Source: Ventricola sp017626895 (GTDB lineage: Bacteria > Bacillota > Clostridia > Christensenellales > Aristaeellaceae). From it: 10,711 nt of DNA. Both the position numbers and the translations under genes were made by a program. The notes under the pieces are model-generated. The model was not told the origin of the DNA, did no database searches, and was given only the letters and a program-made list of their open reading frames with translations. Numbering within the stretch: the first letter of the stretch is position 1; each line of letters begins with the position of its first letter. Of this stretch, positions 1 to 6,718 are shown in pieces. The stretch spans positions 1 to 10,711 of the forward strand of contig JAGAHV010000054.1 of assembly GCA_017626895.1 (NCBI GenBank), in the 5' to 3' direction.

Positions 1-44
1 ACCAGTTTCCGGTTTCCTGCACGCGAAAAGTTTATCCGTTTTCG

Positions 45-73
45 TTGAAAATCGGACGGGGGTTTGCTATAAT
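45..73 (+). promoter_or_regulatory. sigma-A promoter of the Rpn operon
   Basis: The -35 is TTGAAA (45-50) and the -10 is a perfect TATAAT (68-73), with a 17-nt spacer. A TG one base upstream of the -10 (65-66) makes it an extended -10. Transcription should start near 80, leaving a leader of about 70 nt before the ATG at 153. It is the only strong plus-strand promoter seen before the nuclease gene and could serve the whole downstream array. Confidence 0.75.
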
Positions 74-152
74 TTATGAGGGCTGTTAGACGGTTTTGCA
101 GAGGTTTCAGAGGTAGTGTGAGAATACAAGCAGAGGAACAGGGGGAGAACAT

Positions 153-1112
153 ATGGGAGTGATCGATGTAGAAGGAAAGAAATATTTTTCCGATGTCAAA
201 TACTTTGCCGATCTGTTCAACTATCTGCTGTACGGTGGCACACCTGTTATAGATCCAAAGAAGCTGACAGAACTGGATACCAATTTGATAGTTACCCCGT
301 ATGGCAACGGAGCAAAGGTGCGGGTCCAGAAATATCGGGATCTGCTGAGACTCTGGGGCGCCTATATGGATGAAACGGCTGCATATGTGATGCTTGGGGC
401 GGAGCTTCAGGGGACAACAAACTATGCCATGCCGGTGAAGAAAGGCCTTTATGACATGATTGGCTATGCCAACCAGGTGGAGGAAGCAAAAAAATCCTAT
501 CAGAAAAAGGATGAGAAAAACGATTCACAAGAGGATAATAAGACCGGGAAGATTAAACTGACCAGCGCCGAATTCCTGTCAGGCTTCCGTAAGGGAGACA
601 AACTCATCCCTATCATTACGGTAACAGTTCTTCTGTCAGGTGATGATTGGGATGGACCGGAGGATCTTTACGGCATGCTGGATGTAAAGGATAAAAGGTT
701 GCTGAAGTTTATCCCGAACTGCCCGATCAATCTGATTGCTCCGTACAGAATACCCGACAGTGACTTTGATAAGTTTAACACAGATGTTGGACTGGTCTTG
801 AAGGCGTTAAAGTATGAGAAAGTCGGTGCTGACAAAATTTTAGAAGAATCGACGTATGAGCAGATTGACAGGAAGACAGTCGAATTCCTGAATGCGGTGG
901 CAAATTTAAAACTTGAATTAAGTGAAAAGGAGGATCAGGTAGATATGTTCGAGTCGATACAAAATAAATACAAGAAGATGATGATTATTGGGGCGATAAA
1001 TGGCATGCGAGATGTTGGAGTGGCAGACGATGATATCGTGGTAAGAGTGATGAAATTGTACGACGTTACCAGGGAGTATGTGGTTGACCTTATGAAAACA
1101 GAGGCGGCATAG
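153..1112 (+). CDS. Rpn-family PD-(D/E)XK nuclease-like protein (putative toxin/recombination-promoting nuclease)
   Basis: This 319-aa protein resembles clostridial Rpn/transposase-like nucleases. Seen in the sequence: an N-terminal FADLFN motif (18-23); Asp63 in YRDLL; an ExQ motif at Glu84-Gln86, followed by TNYAMPVKKGLYD (89-101); and the family-typical PIITVTVLLSG...WDGPEDLYGML (153-175). Asp63 plus Glu84/Gln86 fit a PD-(D/E)XK metal site. A charged linker lies at about 112-135. Known of the family: Rpn proteins are DNA endonucleases, E. coli members act in phage defence, and they are inhibited by a small protein translated from within the gene's 3' end. Here residues 265-319 form exactly such a module, with an internal SD and ATG (separate entry), and the module recurs three times downstream. 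The start at 153 follows a GGGGAG SD (142-146). That it is an active, toxic nuclease is inferred. Confidence 0.8.
   Translation: MGVIDVEGKKYFSDVKYFADLFNYLLYGGTPVIDPKKLTELDTNLIVTPYGNGAKVRVQKYRDLLRLWGAYMDETAAYVMLGAELQGTTNYAMPVKKGLYDMIGYANQVEEAKKSYQKKDEKNDSQEDNKTGKIKLTSAEFLSGFRKGDKLIPIITVTVLLSGDDWDGPEDLYGMLDVKDKRLLKFIPNCPINLIAPYRIPDSDFDKFNTDVGLVLKALKYEKVGADKILEESTYEQIDRKTVEFLNAVANLKLELSEKEDQVDMFESIQNKYKKMMIIGAINGMRDVGVADDDIVVRVMKLYDVTREYVVDLMKTEAA
945..1112 (+). CDS. Intragenic small protein (RpnS-like antitoxin), in frame inside the Rpn gene
   Basis: An in-frame ATG at codon 265 of the Rpn gene is preceded by a near-perfect SD, AAGGAGG (927-933), with an 11-nt spacer. It would yield a 55-aa protein running from MFESIQNKYK to the shared stop. 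Two features suggest that it is a real start. First, three downstream free-standing genes begin at exactly this Met and carry the same AAGGAG..ATCAGGTAGAT sequence in front of it. Second, E. coli rpn genes are known to make a C-terminal inhibitor from an internal start that binds and blocks the full-length nuclease. The peptide is probably two or three amphipathic helices ending in the conserved VTREYV..LMKTEAA block. Expression and the inhibitory role here are inferred. Confidence 0.65.
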   Translation: MFESIQNKYKKMMIIGAINGMRDVGVADDDIVVRVMKLYDVTREYVVDLMKTEAA

Positions 1113-1199
1113 ACAGAACAATAATCATTCTTTGCGTATACTTTTGTCTGTGAGCTGCTCTCTTCAGGCAACTGATAACATAAGGAGAATCAGGTAGAT

Positions 1200-1367
1200 A
1201 TGTTCAAGTCGATACAAGATCATAACACGAAGATGATGGTTATTGCAGTGATAAAGTACGGGAGAAAACAAGGAAAATCTGATGATGTTATTATCGCGGA
1301 TGCGATGGAACTGTTCGATGTTACCAGGGAGTATGTGATTGAGCTTATGAAAACAGAGGCGGCATAG
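1200..1367 (+). CDS. Free-standing RpnS-like small protein, array copy 2
   Basis: This 55-aa protein (MFKSIQDHNTK..., ending VTREYVIELMKTEAA) aligns without gaps along its whole length with residues 265-319 of the upstream Rpn protein. It is also 49/55 identical to copy 3. The SD is AAGGAG (1182-1187). The spacer before the ATG (ATCAGGTAGAT) is identical to that of the intragenic start. It lies 87 nt after the nuclease stop, probably on the same transcript. The free-standing C-terminal module suggests an extra antitoxin/immunity dose or a specificity variant. Residues 20-28 vary between copies, while VTREYV and the C-terminal end are fixed. Being only 55 aa, it is easily missed by gene callers. 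Confidence 0.75.
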   Translation: MFKSIQDHNTKMMVIAVIKYGRKQGKSDDVIIADAMELFDVTREYVIELMKTEAA

Positions 1368-1455
1368 ACAGAGCAATCATCATTCTTTGCGTATATTTCT
1401 GCCTGTGAGATACGCTGTTCAGGCAGCTGACAACATGAGGAGGATCGGGGCAGAT

Positions 1456-1623
1456 ATGTTCAAGTCGATACAAGATCATAACACGAAGATGATGGTTATT
1501 GCAGTGATAAAGCACGGGAGAAAACGTGGGGATTCTGATGATGTTATTATCGCGGATGCGATGGAACTGTTCGGCGTTACCAGGGAGTATGTGCTTGACC
1601 TTATGAAAACAGAGGCAGCATAG
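1456..1623 (+). CDS. Free-standing RpnS-like small protein, array copy 3
   Basis: This 55-aa protein (MFKSIQDHNTK..., ending VTREYVLDLMKTEAA) differs from copy 2 at six positions (20, 24, 26, 40, 47 and 48), four of them between residues 20 and 40. A longer reading from a TTG at 1387 is open, but the ATG at 1456 is preferred. It matches the start of the other copies and has a GAGGAGG SD at 1437-1443. The leader (1414-1445) is the most diverged of the array and closely resembles the leader of the unrelated DUF3089 gene at 5654-5686. The role is inferred as for copy 2. Confidence 0.75.
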   Translation: MFKSIQDHNTKMMVIAVIKHGRKRGDSDDVIIADAMELFGVTREYVLDLMKTEAA

Positions 1624-1710
1624 ACAGAGCAATCATCATTCTTTGCGTATACTTTTGTCTGTGAGCTGCTCTCTTCAGGCAGCTGACAACATAAGGAGAA
1701 TCAGGTAGAT

Positions 1711-1926
1711 ATGTTCGAGTCGATACAAAATAAATACAAGATGATGATGGTTATTGGAGCGATAAAGTATGGGAGATATAATGGGTATTCGGATGATGAT
1801 ATTATCGCAATAGTGATGGAAACGTTCGATGTTACCAGGGAGTATGTGCTTGACGCTATGAAAATAGAGCCGGAGTATGATATTCACGGGGCATTACTGA
1901 AAAGGGAGTCTGTTATATCCGGATGA
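1711..1926 (+). CDS. Free-standing RpnS-like small protein, array copy 4, with extended C-terminus
   Basis: This 71-aa protein shares its first ten residues (MFESIQNKYK) with the intragenic module of the nuclease rather than with copies 2 and 3. Its middle (IKYGR, SDD.I) is like copies 2 and 3. After VTREYVLDAMK the end diverges: the usual TEAA stop is lost and translation runs 16 residues further, through IEPEYDIHG to ESVISG. The SD is AAGGAG (1693-1698), with the same spacer as copy 2. As the last unit it shows terminal decay or an acquired new tail. The mixed ancestry suggests recombination between units. Confidence 0.7.
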   Translation: MFESIQNKYKMMMVIGAIKYGRYNGYSDDDIIAIVMETFDVTREYVLDAMKIEPEYDIHGALLKRESVISG

Positions 1927-1984
1927 TTGAATGAGTGCCATCTGGGTCCAGATTCTGACAGTGGATCATTTTATGAATTTCCCT

Positions 1985-2028
1985 GATAAAAAACAGTTAC
2001 AGCCCGGCACTGGCCGGGCTGTAACTGT
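1985..2028 (-). terminator. Rho-independent terminator of the flavoprotein gene
   Basis: A perfect 16-bp stem (ACAGTTACAGCCCGGC, 1993-2008, pairing with 2013-2028) has the 4-nt loop ACTG. On the minus strand it is followed by a T run (TTTTT, complement of 1988-1992). It lies about 15 nt past the flavoprotein stop. There is no T run on the plus side, but the stem may still slow transcripts leaving the Rpn array. Confidence 0.9.
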
Positions 2029-2043
2029 ATCAAAAAGAAGGAG

Positions 2044-4086
2044 TTATTTTGCGGTCGCCTGTTCGCCGGCGATCCGGCCAAAGGTGAAGATGTCAGCGAT
2101 GGCATTGCCGCCGAGACGGTTTCCGGCATGGATGCCGCCGGTAACCTCGCCGGCAGCCCAGAGCCCTTCGATCGGTGTGCCGTCTGCACGGAGGACACGG
2201 GTATTCGTATCGATGCACAGTCCGCCCATTGTGTGATGCAGGGAGGCTTTGCGCGGGCTGATGCAGATGCCCATATTCGGATCTGCTTCAACCGCAGCCA
2301 GATCAATGGCGCCGGCAAGAACTTCTTTTCCGAAATCTTCGTCTTTCTGATTCAGAACGAAGGAATTGTAACGCTCAATGGTCTCGCGGAGTTTCTCTTC
2401 CGTGAATGCGGGCTTGCAGCCTGCCGCGCTGGTTGCGGTTGCTGCGGCCAGCTCTTTTAGGGTGGATCCGTACCAGATATGTCCGCCTTCAACCATACCC
2501 GCAACACGGGGGTTATAATCCGTACCGGTCAGCATCTGGTCAGGCTTGGAGATATCTCCGCGTCCTGCGTAGATGATGTAGAAGATGCCGTTGTCCAGTG
2601 CGAGGGAGGCTTTGGCCAGAACGTCGCGCTCGGCATATTCATTGACAAAACGGTCGCCGTTTCCGTCAATCCAGATCTGCTCTGCCGCATCTGCCCAGAT
2701 GCCGTCGGTCATGGTTCCCTTTACCGGGGAGGAGGAGGGCATCATCTGGGCAACACCCATGCCGAACGTATCAGCGCCAAGTGCGGTGGCCATCAGGATG
2801 CCGTCGCCCTCGTTGGTTCCCAGGTTGGTGCTGAGAGTATGGTCGCTCAGATCATCGCCCCAGTATTTGTCATATTTCTTGACCATGGCGGGATTTGCGC
2901 AGTAGCCGCCGGTGGCGAGAATGACGCCGTTTGCCGCATGAATGGTAATCTTTGTGCCGGTAACCGTTTCTGCCTTTGCACCGACCACACGGCCTGCCTC
3001 ATTGGTCAGAAGCTCGGTGCCGCGGGTTTCCGTATAGATTTTAACGCCTTTTTCCTCAGCAACCTTGACCAGCTGGGGAATACGTTCGGCACCGCTCATA
3101 AAGCTGTGCGTTCTGGGCCACATGGCGCCAAGGACAGTGCCGAGTCCCGGATATCCGCCGTAATTGGCATCCTTGCCATAGGAGGCCTGAAGGCCGATGG
3201 TGTCCATCCATTCAAAGGAACCGAGGGCGTTTTCAGCCAGCGTACGGGCAAGCTCGATCTTCGGGGCAACATAGCTGCCATCCAGCAGCTGACGCAGACC
3301 GCCGGTATAGCAGTGCCACATGTGAAGGGCAATGGAATCAAAACCCGGCATGTCGACGCCGACGGTCTTTCCTTCATTGGCAGCATAGAAAGCTTCAATA
3401 TCCTTCTTGAGCTGCTCAAGAACGGCTTTCCACTCCGGAAACTCATCAAATTTGAGCGCCGGATCATCCGGGGAGATGGCCAGATAGCCGTCCATCGTAT
3501 CCTTCTGGCTGCGGGTCAGAAGCATGGCGCTCTGGGCATCAGGATCCACGGCGTTGTAAGCAGCACCGGCAACCAGGGTATTTCCGCCCATAACGCTGCT
3601 CTTTTCGATCAGGATAACGTTTGCGCCGTTCTCGGCTGCCGTGATGGCAGCTGCAAGGCCGGCACCGCCGCCGCCCATAACCAGAACATCGGTGGACCAT
3701 TCCTCGTCCGGTCCGGCCGGCTCACGGTATGCCTCAGCGGTCAAGGCCGGTACATCCAGTCCGGATGCCTTGATGGCATTCTTGACAGCGCCGATGATGG
3801 CATAGCTGGCAAAGGTGGCACCGGTAACGGTGTCAACATCGACCGTCTGATGTTCGATAATCTGTGCGGGAATCCGATCCCTGGCCACATAGGTGATGTT
3901 CTCCGTCTCCGGATACTTTTCGTACTCAATGCCCGTGATCTTTCCGTCATCAATGGTGACATTGACGATCACCTCGCCCTGCATGCCGCGGGCACTGCCG
4001 GTAAACACGGCAGGCTCCGCCAGAGCGGAAAGGCTCAGGAGCATCAGCATGGACAGTGTCAGGAAAATACACAACGCTTTTTTCAT
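2044..4086 (-). CDS. Exported FMN-bind/FAD flavoprotein reductase (fumarate reductase/flavocytochrome c-like)
   Basis: This 680-aa protein starts with a Sec signal peptide (MKKALCIFLT..., likely cleaved after Ala-Leu-Ala, residue 23). An FMN-binding domain follows (about 27-108) with the motif DTVTGAT (85-91). In this family ApbE attaches FMN covalently to the final Thr (Thr91). Next comes a FAD_binding_2/fumarate-reductase-type domain with the Rossmann motif VMGGGGAGLAAA (136-147) and, at the end, HTMGG and GNRLGGNAIADI...GRIAG. There is no CXXCH, so it carries no haem. Family knowledge: such extracytosolic reductases take electrons from the membrane through flavins to reduce fumarate, urocanate, cinnamates or similar acceptors. 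The substrate cannot be told here. The frame is open upstream to 4419, but the ATG at 4086 gives the signal peptide and has a GAGG SD (complement of 4095-4098). Confidence 0.88.
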   Translation of the reverse strand: MKKALCIFLTLSMLMLLSLSALAEPAVFTGSARGMQGEVIVNVTIDDGKITGIEYEKYPETENITYVARDRIPAQIIEHQTVDVDTVTGATFASYAIIGAVKNAIKASGLDVPALTAEAYREPAGPDEEWSTDVLVMGGGGAGLAAAITAAENGANVILIEKSSVMGGNTLVAGAAYNAVDPDAQSAMLLTRSQKDTMDGYLAISPDDPALKFDEFPEWKAVLEQLKKDIEAFYAANEGKTVGVDMPGFDSIALHMWHCYTGGLRQLLDGSYVAPKIELARTLAENALGSFEWMDTIGLQASYGKDANYGGYPGLGTVLGAMWPRTHSFMSGAERIPQLVKVAEEKGVKIYTETRGTELLTNEAGRVVGAKAETVTGTKITIHAANGVILATGGYCANPAMVKKYDKYWGDDLSDHTLSTNLGTNEGDGILMATALGADTFGMGVAQMMPSSSPVKGTMTDGIWADAAEQIWIDGNGDRFVNEYAERDVLAKASLALDNGIFYIIYAGRGDISKPDQMLTGTDYNPRVAGMVEGGHIWYGSTLKELAAATATSAAGCKPAFTEEKLRETIERYNSFVLNQKDEDFGKEVLAGAIDLAAVEADPNMGICISPRKASLHHTMGGLCIDTNTRVLRADGTPIEGLWAAGEVTGGIHAGNRLGGNAIADIFTFGRIAGEQATAK

Positions 4087-4126
4087 GTCAAAAACCTCAC
4101 TTTCTGTTTTTATCGGCACTGCAGAC

Positions 4127-4157
4127 ACGATATCATTACAGTTGACTTTACAGTCAA
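4127..4157 (-). promoter_or_regulatory. Probable promoter/operator of the flavoprotein gene
   Basis: Reading the minus strand, -35 TTGACT (complement of 4152-4157) and -10 TATCGT (complement of 4127-4132) are separated by 19 nt. That long spacer is typical of promoters activated by MerR-family regulators. The -35 is the left arm of a perfect inverted repeat, TTGACT-GTAA-AGTCAA (4142-4157). The divergently encoded MerR regulator is the obvious candidate to bind. The promoter assignment rests on sequence alone. Confidence 0.45.
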
Positions 4158-4412
4158 GCGTTTTTTTGAAAAAAATATGACCGGGATGTGCCTGGTGCGG
4201 CGTCGATTTGTCAGCGGAGAGCACCGGAAAAGTGACGGCAGTCAAACCGCGGCTCCGGAAAATGACGACGGTGAGGGATGAAAAAGCGTGACCAAGCGCA
4301 GGGAATGCCGACCAAAGCCATTTCCCGTACAATGTCGCTCCGGCAAATGAACACTGTGAGGCCGGCAAAGAAAAGCTCAATGCCGCATCCCTTGGAATAA
4401 TGCTGGAAATGC

Positions 4413-4463
4413 TTGACAAAAACCCAAAAAACGGGTTATAACCTTCCAGATAACTCTAGAGTT
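4413..4463 (+). promoter_or_regulatory. MerR gene promoter with palindromic operator
   Basis: The -35 is TTGACA (4413-4418) and the -10 is TATAAC (4437-4442), with an 18-nt spacer. The spacer contains the inverted repeat AACCC/GGGTT (4421-4425 and 4433-4437). A perfect 12-bp palindrome, AACTCTAGAGTT (4452-4463), sits just downstream of the -10 at the expected transcription start. It is a plausible site for autorepression. It differs from the TTGACT/AGTCAA palindrome in front of the flavoprotein gene. Confidence 0.6.
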
Positions 4464-4486
4464 TGAGCAGATTTCCGGAGGCGCAA

Positions 4487-5290
4487 ATGAAATTTTCAAT
4501 CGGAGAACTGGAAAAACTGACCGGAATGAACAGAACTGCTCTGCGGTATTACGACGCGGAGGGGCTTATTGATCCGGAACGTCAGGAAAACGGATACCGG
4601 CTGTACTCGGATGAGGATGTCATGAGTCTGATTCAGCTGAAACAAATGAGTGCCTTTGGCATTGAGCTCAGCGAAATGCCTGGTTCTGCACGGAACGTCG
4701 GCATAAAGGACGTATGTCTTTCGCTGGTCCGCAAAGAGCAGATCATTGAGCAGGAGATTGAAGAACTGTATCAGAAGCTGGCCAGGCTCCGGCTGCATGC
4801 AGAGGCGTACAAGACGTGTGCTGAGGGAAATTCGGAGGTTACGGAGAGCCGCACGGTAGGTGCGTACCGCCTGTATCTCAGGGAAAATGACCCGGATTCC
4901 GCGAAAACGGCCAGGATTTTCAGAAAGTGGATGAGCGATGTTCCCGACACCTATTCGGTTGTCCGGATTCCGAGATCGGTCTTTTCCCTGCCGGCGGAGG
5001 CCTTCTGTCCGGTGGATGTCGGCATTGGCCTTCTCAGCGGCGCTTTTCACAGATTGCAGGAAACCTTTGAACCGCCCATTGAGTATACGCCGCCATGTAA
5101 ATGCATCCAGGGGATGATCAGGACCCGTCGGATCGATCAGATCAGGCGCGGCGATCTGAATCCGTTTGAGAAATACATGGAGGAACATGGACAAATCCCG
5201 ATTGGCGATTTTTACGGATGGGTTGTCTATACGCCGGCAGATCATGTCAATGACTGCTTTCATATCTCCGTCAGGATCGGAATCGGATAA
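4487..5290 (+). CDS. MerR-family transcriptional regulator with C-terminal effector-binding domain
   Basis: This 267-aa protein has the MerR winged helix-turn-helix at residues 2-70: FSIGELEKLTGMNRTALRYYD, then the wing NGYRLYSDEDV (38-48). A coiled-coil dimerisation helix follows at about 82-112 (VRKEQIIEQEIEELYQKLARL). The C-terminal half (about 120-267) looks like a BltR/GyrI-type small-molecule binding domain rather than a short metal-binding tail. The start at 4487 has a GGAGG SD (4477-4481, 5-nt spacer). An in-frame TTG at 4463 is rejected because it overlaps the operator palindrome and lacks an SD. It is divergent from the exported flavoprotein, whose promoter has MerR-type 19-nt spacing, so it probably controls that gene in response to an organic ligand. 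This link is inferred. Confidence 0.88.
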   Translation: MKFSIGELEKLTGMNRTALRYYDAEGLIDPERQENGYRLYSDEDVMSLIQLKQMSAFGIELSEMPGSARNVGIKDVCLSLVRKEQIIEQEIEELYQKLARLRLHAEAYKTCAEGNSEVTESRTVGAYRLYLRENDPDSAKTARIFRKWMSDVPDTYSVVRIPRSVFSLPAEAFCPVDVGIGLLSGAFHRLQETFEPPIEYTPPCKCIQGMIRTRRIDQIRRGDLNPFEKYMEEHGQIPIGDFYGWVVYTPADHVNDCFHISVRIGIG

Positions 5291-5695
5291 AGGATGACCT
5301 GATTCAGGAGCAGCCCAATACGCACCGACAGATTGTCAAAGCCGGGGCAGGACAAAGCCGCTCAGCCAAAGATCAGCGGAAAGGCGTGCAGAGGAGGGGG
5401 CCTGCCGCAGGCGGTTGTTTGTCAAGTATGAGTACCAAAATGTCACGGTGCCGAAGGATCAGGCTGCGGCTCATTAACAGGGATGTTCTTTCCGTCAAGG
5501 ACTGCTCCCCGGGACTGGAAAGTGAGGTTAGGGATATACACTGTGTGACTGTTCATTGGGCAGCGGCCCAGCTGATCAATAAACTATCTTTGAGACCTGA
5601 AAAGGAGTAGCACTGTCGCACAGCGACAGTCAGGCAAATCCAGGCTGCGCAATGCTGCTCCGGCAACTGACAACTGTGAGGAGGATAAACGGTAT
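5291..5695 (+). other. 405-bp region without a convincing gene (possible decayed coding sequence)
   Basis: No recognisable gene was found. A 74-codon reading (5386-5610, GTG start, no clear SD) is Arg/Ser-rich and matches nothing I know. Another frame ends at 5477 with FVKYEYQNVTVPKDQAAAH, which looks more protein-like but has no start. These fragments could be remains of a broken gene. The right end holds an 8-bp perfect hairpin (5612-5630) and a leader-like sequence (5654-5686) in front of the next gene. Confidence 0.4.
5612..5630. repeat. Palindromic hairpin ACTGTCGC-ACA-GCGACAGT
   Basis: A perfect 8-bp stem with a 3-nt loop, and no T run on either side, so not a typical terminator. The same stem core (CTGTCGC/GCGACAG) reappears at 6807-6822, so the two hairpins bracket the DUF3089 gene. 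Confidence 0.6.
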
Positions 5696-6718
5696 ATGAA
5701 TGTTGGAAAAATCAATCGGAGGATTGTCCTCTTGGTTTTGTGGGTACTTCTGCTGGTTCTGGCCGCTGGTGCGATCGCGGAGAAAACGACGGATGAGCAC
5801 CGGCTTTCGCTGGATTACGGGGATCCGCAGAACTGGGTCTGTATGGGGGAGGAAAATGATCCGGCACCCGCGGATGTCTTTTTCATCGCTCCGTCTGCGT
5901 TTGGCGGAAAGGAAGGATCCTGGGTGATGGATCTGAGCAATGAAAAAGGGCGATCCAATTTCATTGGGACAGTCAATATGGAAAAGGGAATCTACGATCA
6001 GGGAACCCGCTTCTATGCGCCTTTTTACCGTCAGGTGGGCTATAACGTGTACAGCCTGCCGGAGGAGGAAGGGGAAGCACTGAAAAAGACCGCGTACGCG
6101 GATGTGAGGGATGCGTTCCTGTACTATCTGGATCATCTGAGCGAGGGAAGACCGTTTATTCTGGCTGGGTTTTCCCAGGGAGCGGAAATGATTATCCGCC
6201 TGATGAAGGACCTTTTCGAAGATGAAGCACTGCAAAAGCGGCTGATTGCCTGCTATGAGATTGGCTGGCGGCTGACAGGGGAGGATACCCAAACCTGGCC
6301 GTGGCTCAGAGCAGCACAGGGGAGAACGGATACCGGCGTGATCATCTCCTTCAATTCGGAGGCAGAAAATGTGAAGGAGTCCGAAGTCGTTCCCGCAGGG
6401 GTAAAGACGCTGTCGATCAATCCCCTGAACTGGCGGACAGATGGCGTGAAAGCTGAAAAGGAATTGAATCTGGGTGCCTGTTTTACGGACCACGAAGGAA
6501 AGATCACGGATGAGGTCCAGACGCTGACCGGTGCGTATCTGGACGAGGAACGCGGGACGCTGAAGGTGACGGATATCGATCCGGAGGTTTACACGGCAAC
6601 CCTGCCGACCCTTGGCCCCGGGGTCTACCATCTGTATGACTATCAGTTCTTCTACCGGAACCTGCAGCAAAATGTGCAGGACCGGATTCAGGCCTATCTT
6701 TCGAAGACAGAAAGGTAG
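5696..6718 (+). CDS. Exported/membrane-anchored DUF3089-type alpha/beta hydrolase
   Basis: This 340-aa protein has a basic N-terminus and a hydrophobic segment (about 10-28) ending in AGAIAEK, giving a signal peptide or a single anchor. Its alpha/beta-hydrolase features are the nucleophile elbow GFSQG (158-162, Ser160) followed by AEMIIRLM, the upstream motif FYAPFYRQ (107-113), and the C-terminal VYHLYDYQFFYRNLQQNV with candidate catalytic His312. This combination is typical of DUF3089 proteins, whose substrates are unknown; an esterase or lipase-like activity on the outer face of the membrane is the likely role. The start at 5696 has an AGGAGG SD (5679-5684). It appears to be a single-gene unit, bounded by a decayed region and a terminator. 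Its leader resembles those of the Rpn-array small genes. Confidence 0.82.
   Translation: MNVGKINRRIVLLVLWVLLLVLAAGAIAEKTTDEHRLSLDYGDPQNWVCMGEENDPAPADVFFIAPSAFGGKEGSWVMDLSNEKGRSNFIGTVNMEKGIYDQGTRFYAPFYRQVGYNVYSLPEEEGEALKKTAYADVRDAFLYYLDHLSEGRPFILAGFSQGAEMIIRLMKDLFEDEALQKRLIACYEIGWRLTGEDTQTWPWLRAAQGRTDTGVIISFNSEAENVKESEVVPAGVKTLSINPLNWRTDGVKAEKELNLGACFTDHEGKITDEVQTLTGAYLDEERGTLKVTDIDPEVYTATLPTLGPGVYHLYDYQFFYRNLQQNVQDRIQAYLSKTER

Larger units (their letters stand above)
945..1926 (+). repeat. Tandem gene-plus-leader repeat, about 255-bp period, four units
   Basis: Units begin at the ATGs 945, 1200, 1456 and 1711, giving periods of 255, 256 and 255 bp. Each complete unit holds a 168-bp small ORF plus an 87-88 nt spacer starting TAGACAGA, containing CATTCTTTGCGTATA and ending in the SD. 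Spacers 1 and 3 (1113-1199 and 1624-1710) are nearly identical. The second (1368-1455) is more diverged. Conservation of non-coding spacer as well as coding sequence indicates recent tandem duplication. The first unit is fused in frame to the nuclease. Confidence 0.9.

Noticed and set aside
2479..4281. 600-codon plus-strand open frame opposite the flavoprotein gene
   Set aside because: It mirrors the reductase codons on the other strand, has no family motifs and no SD. The minus-strand frame has a signal peptide, FMN and FAD motifs, and its own terminator.
4087..4419. Longer N-terminus (111 extra residues) for the flavoprotein
   Set aside because: It would bury the signal peptide and cover the promoter/operator region. 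The ATG at 4086 has an SD and starts a classic signal sequence.
4496..5263. 255-codon minus-strand open frame opposite the MerR gene
   Set aside because: Antisense shadow of a clear MerR protein; no motifs and no SD.
5630..6670. 346-codon minus-strand open frame opposite the DUF3089 gene
   Set aside because: No recognisable domain. The plus strand carries GFSQG, HLYDY and a good SD, so the minus frame is a shadow.
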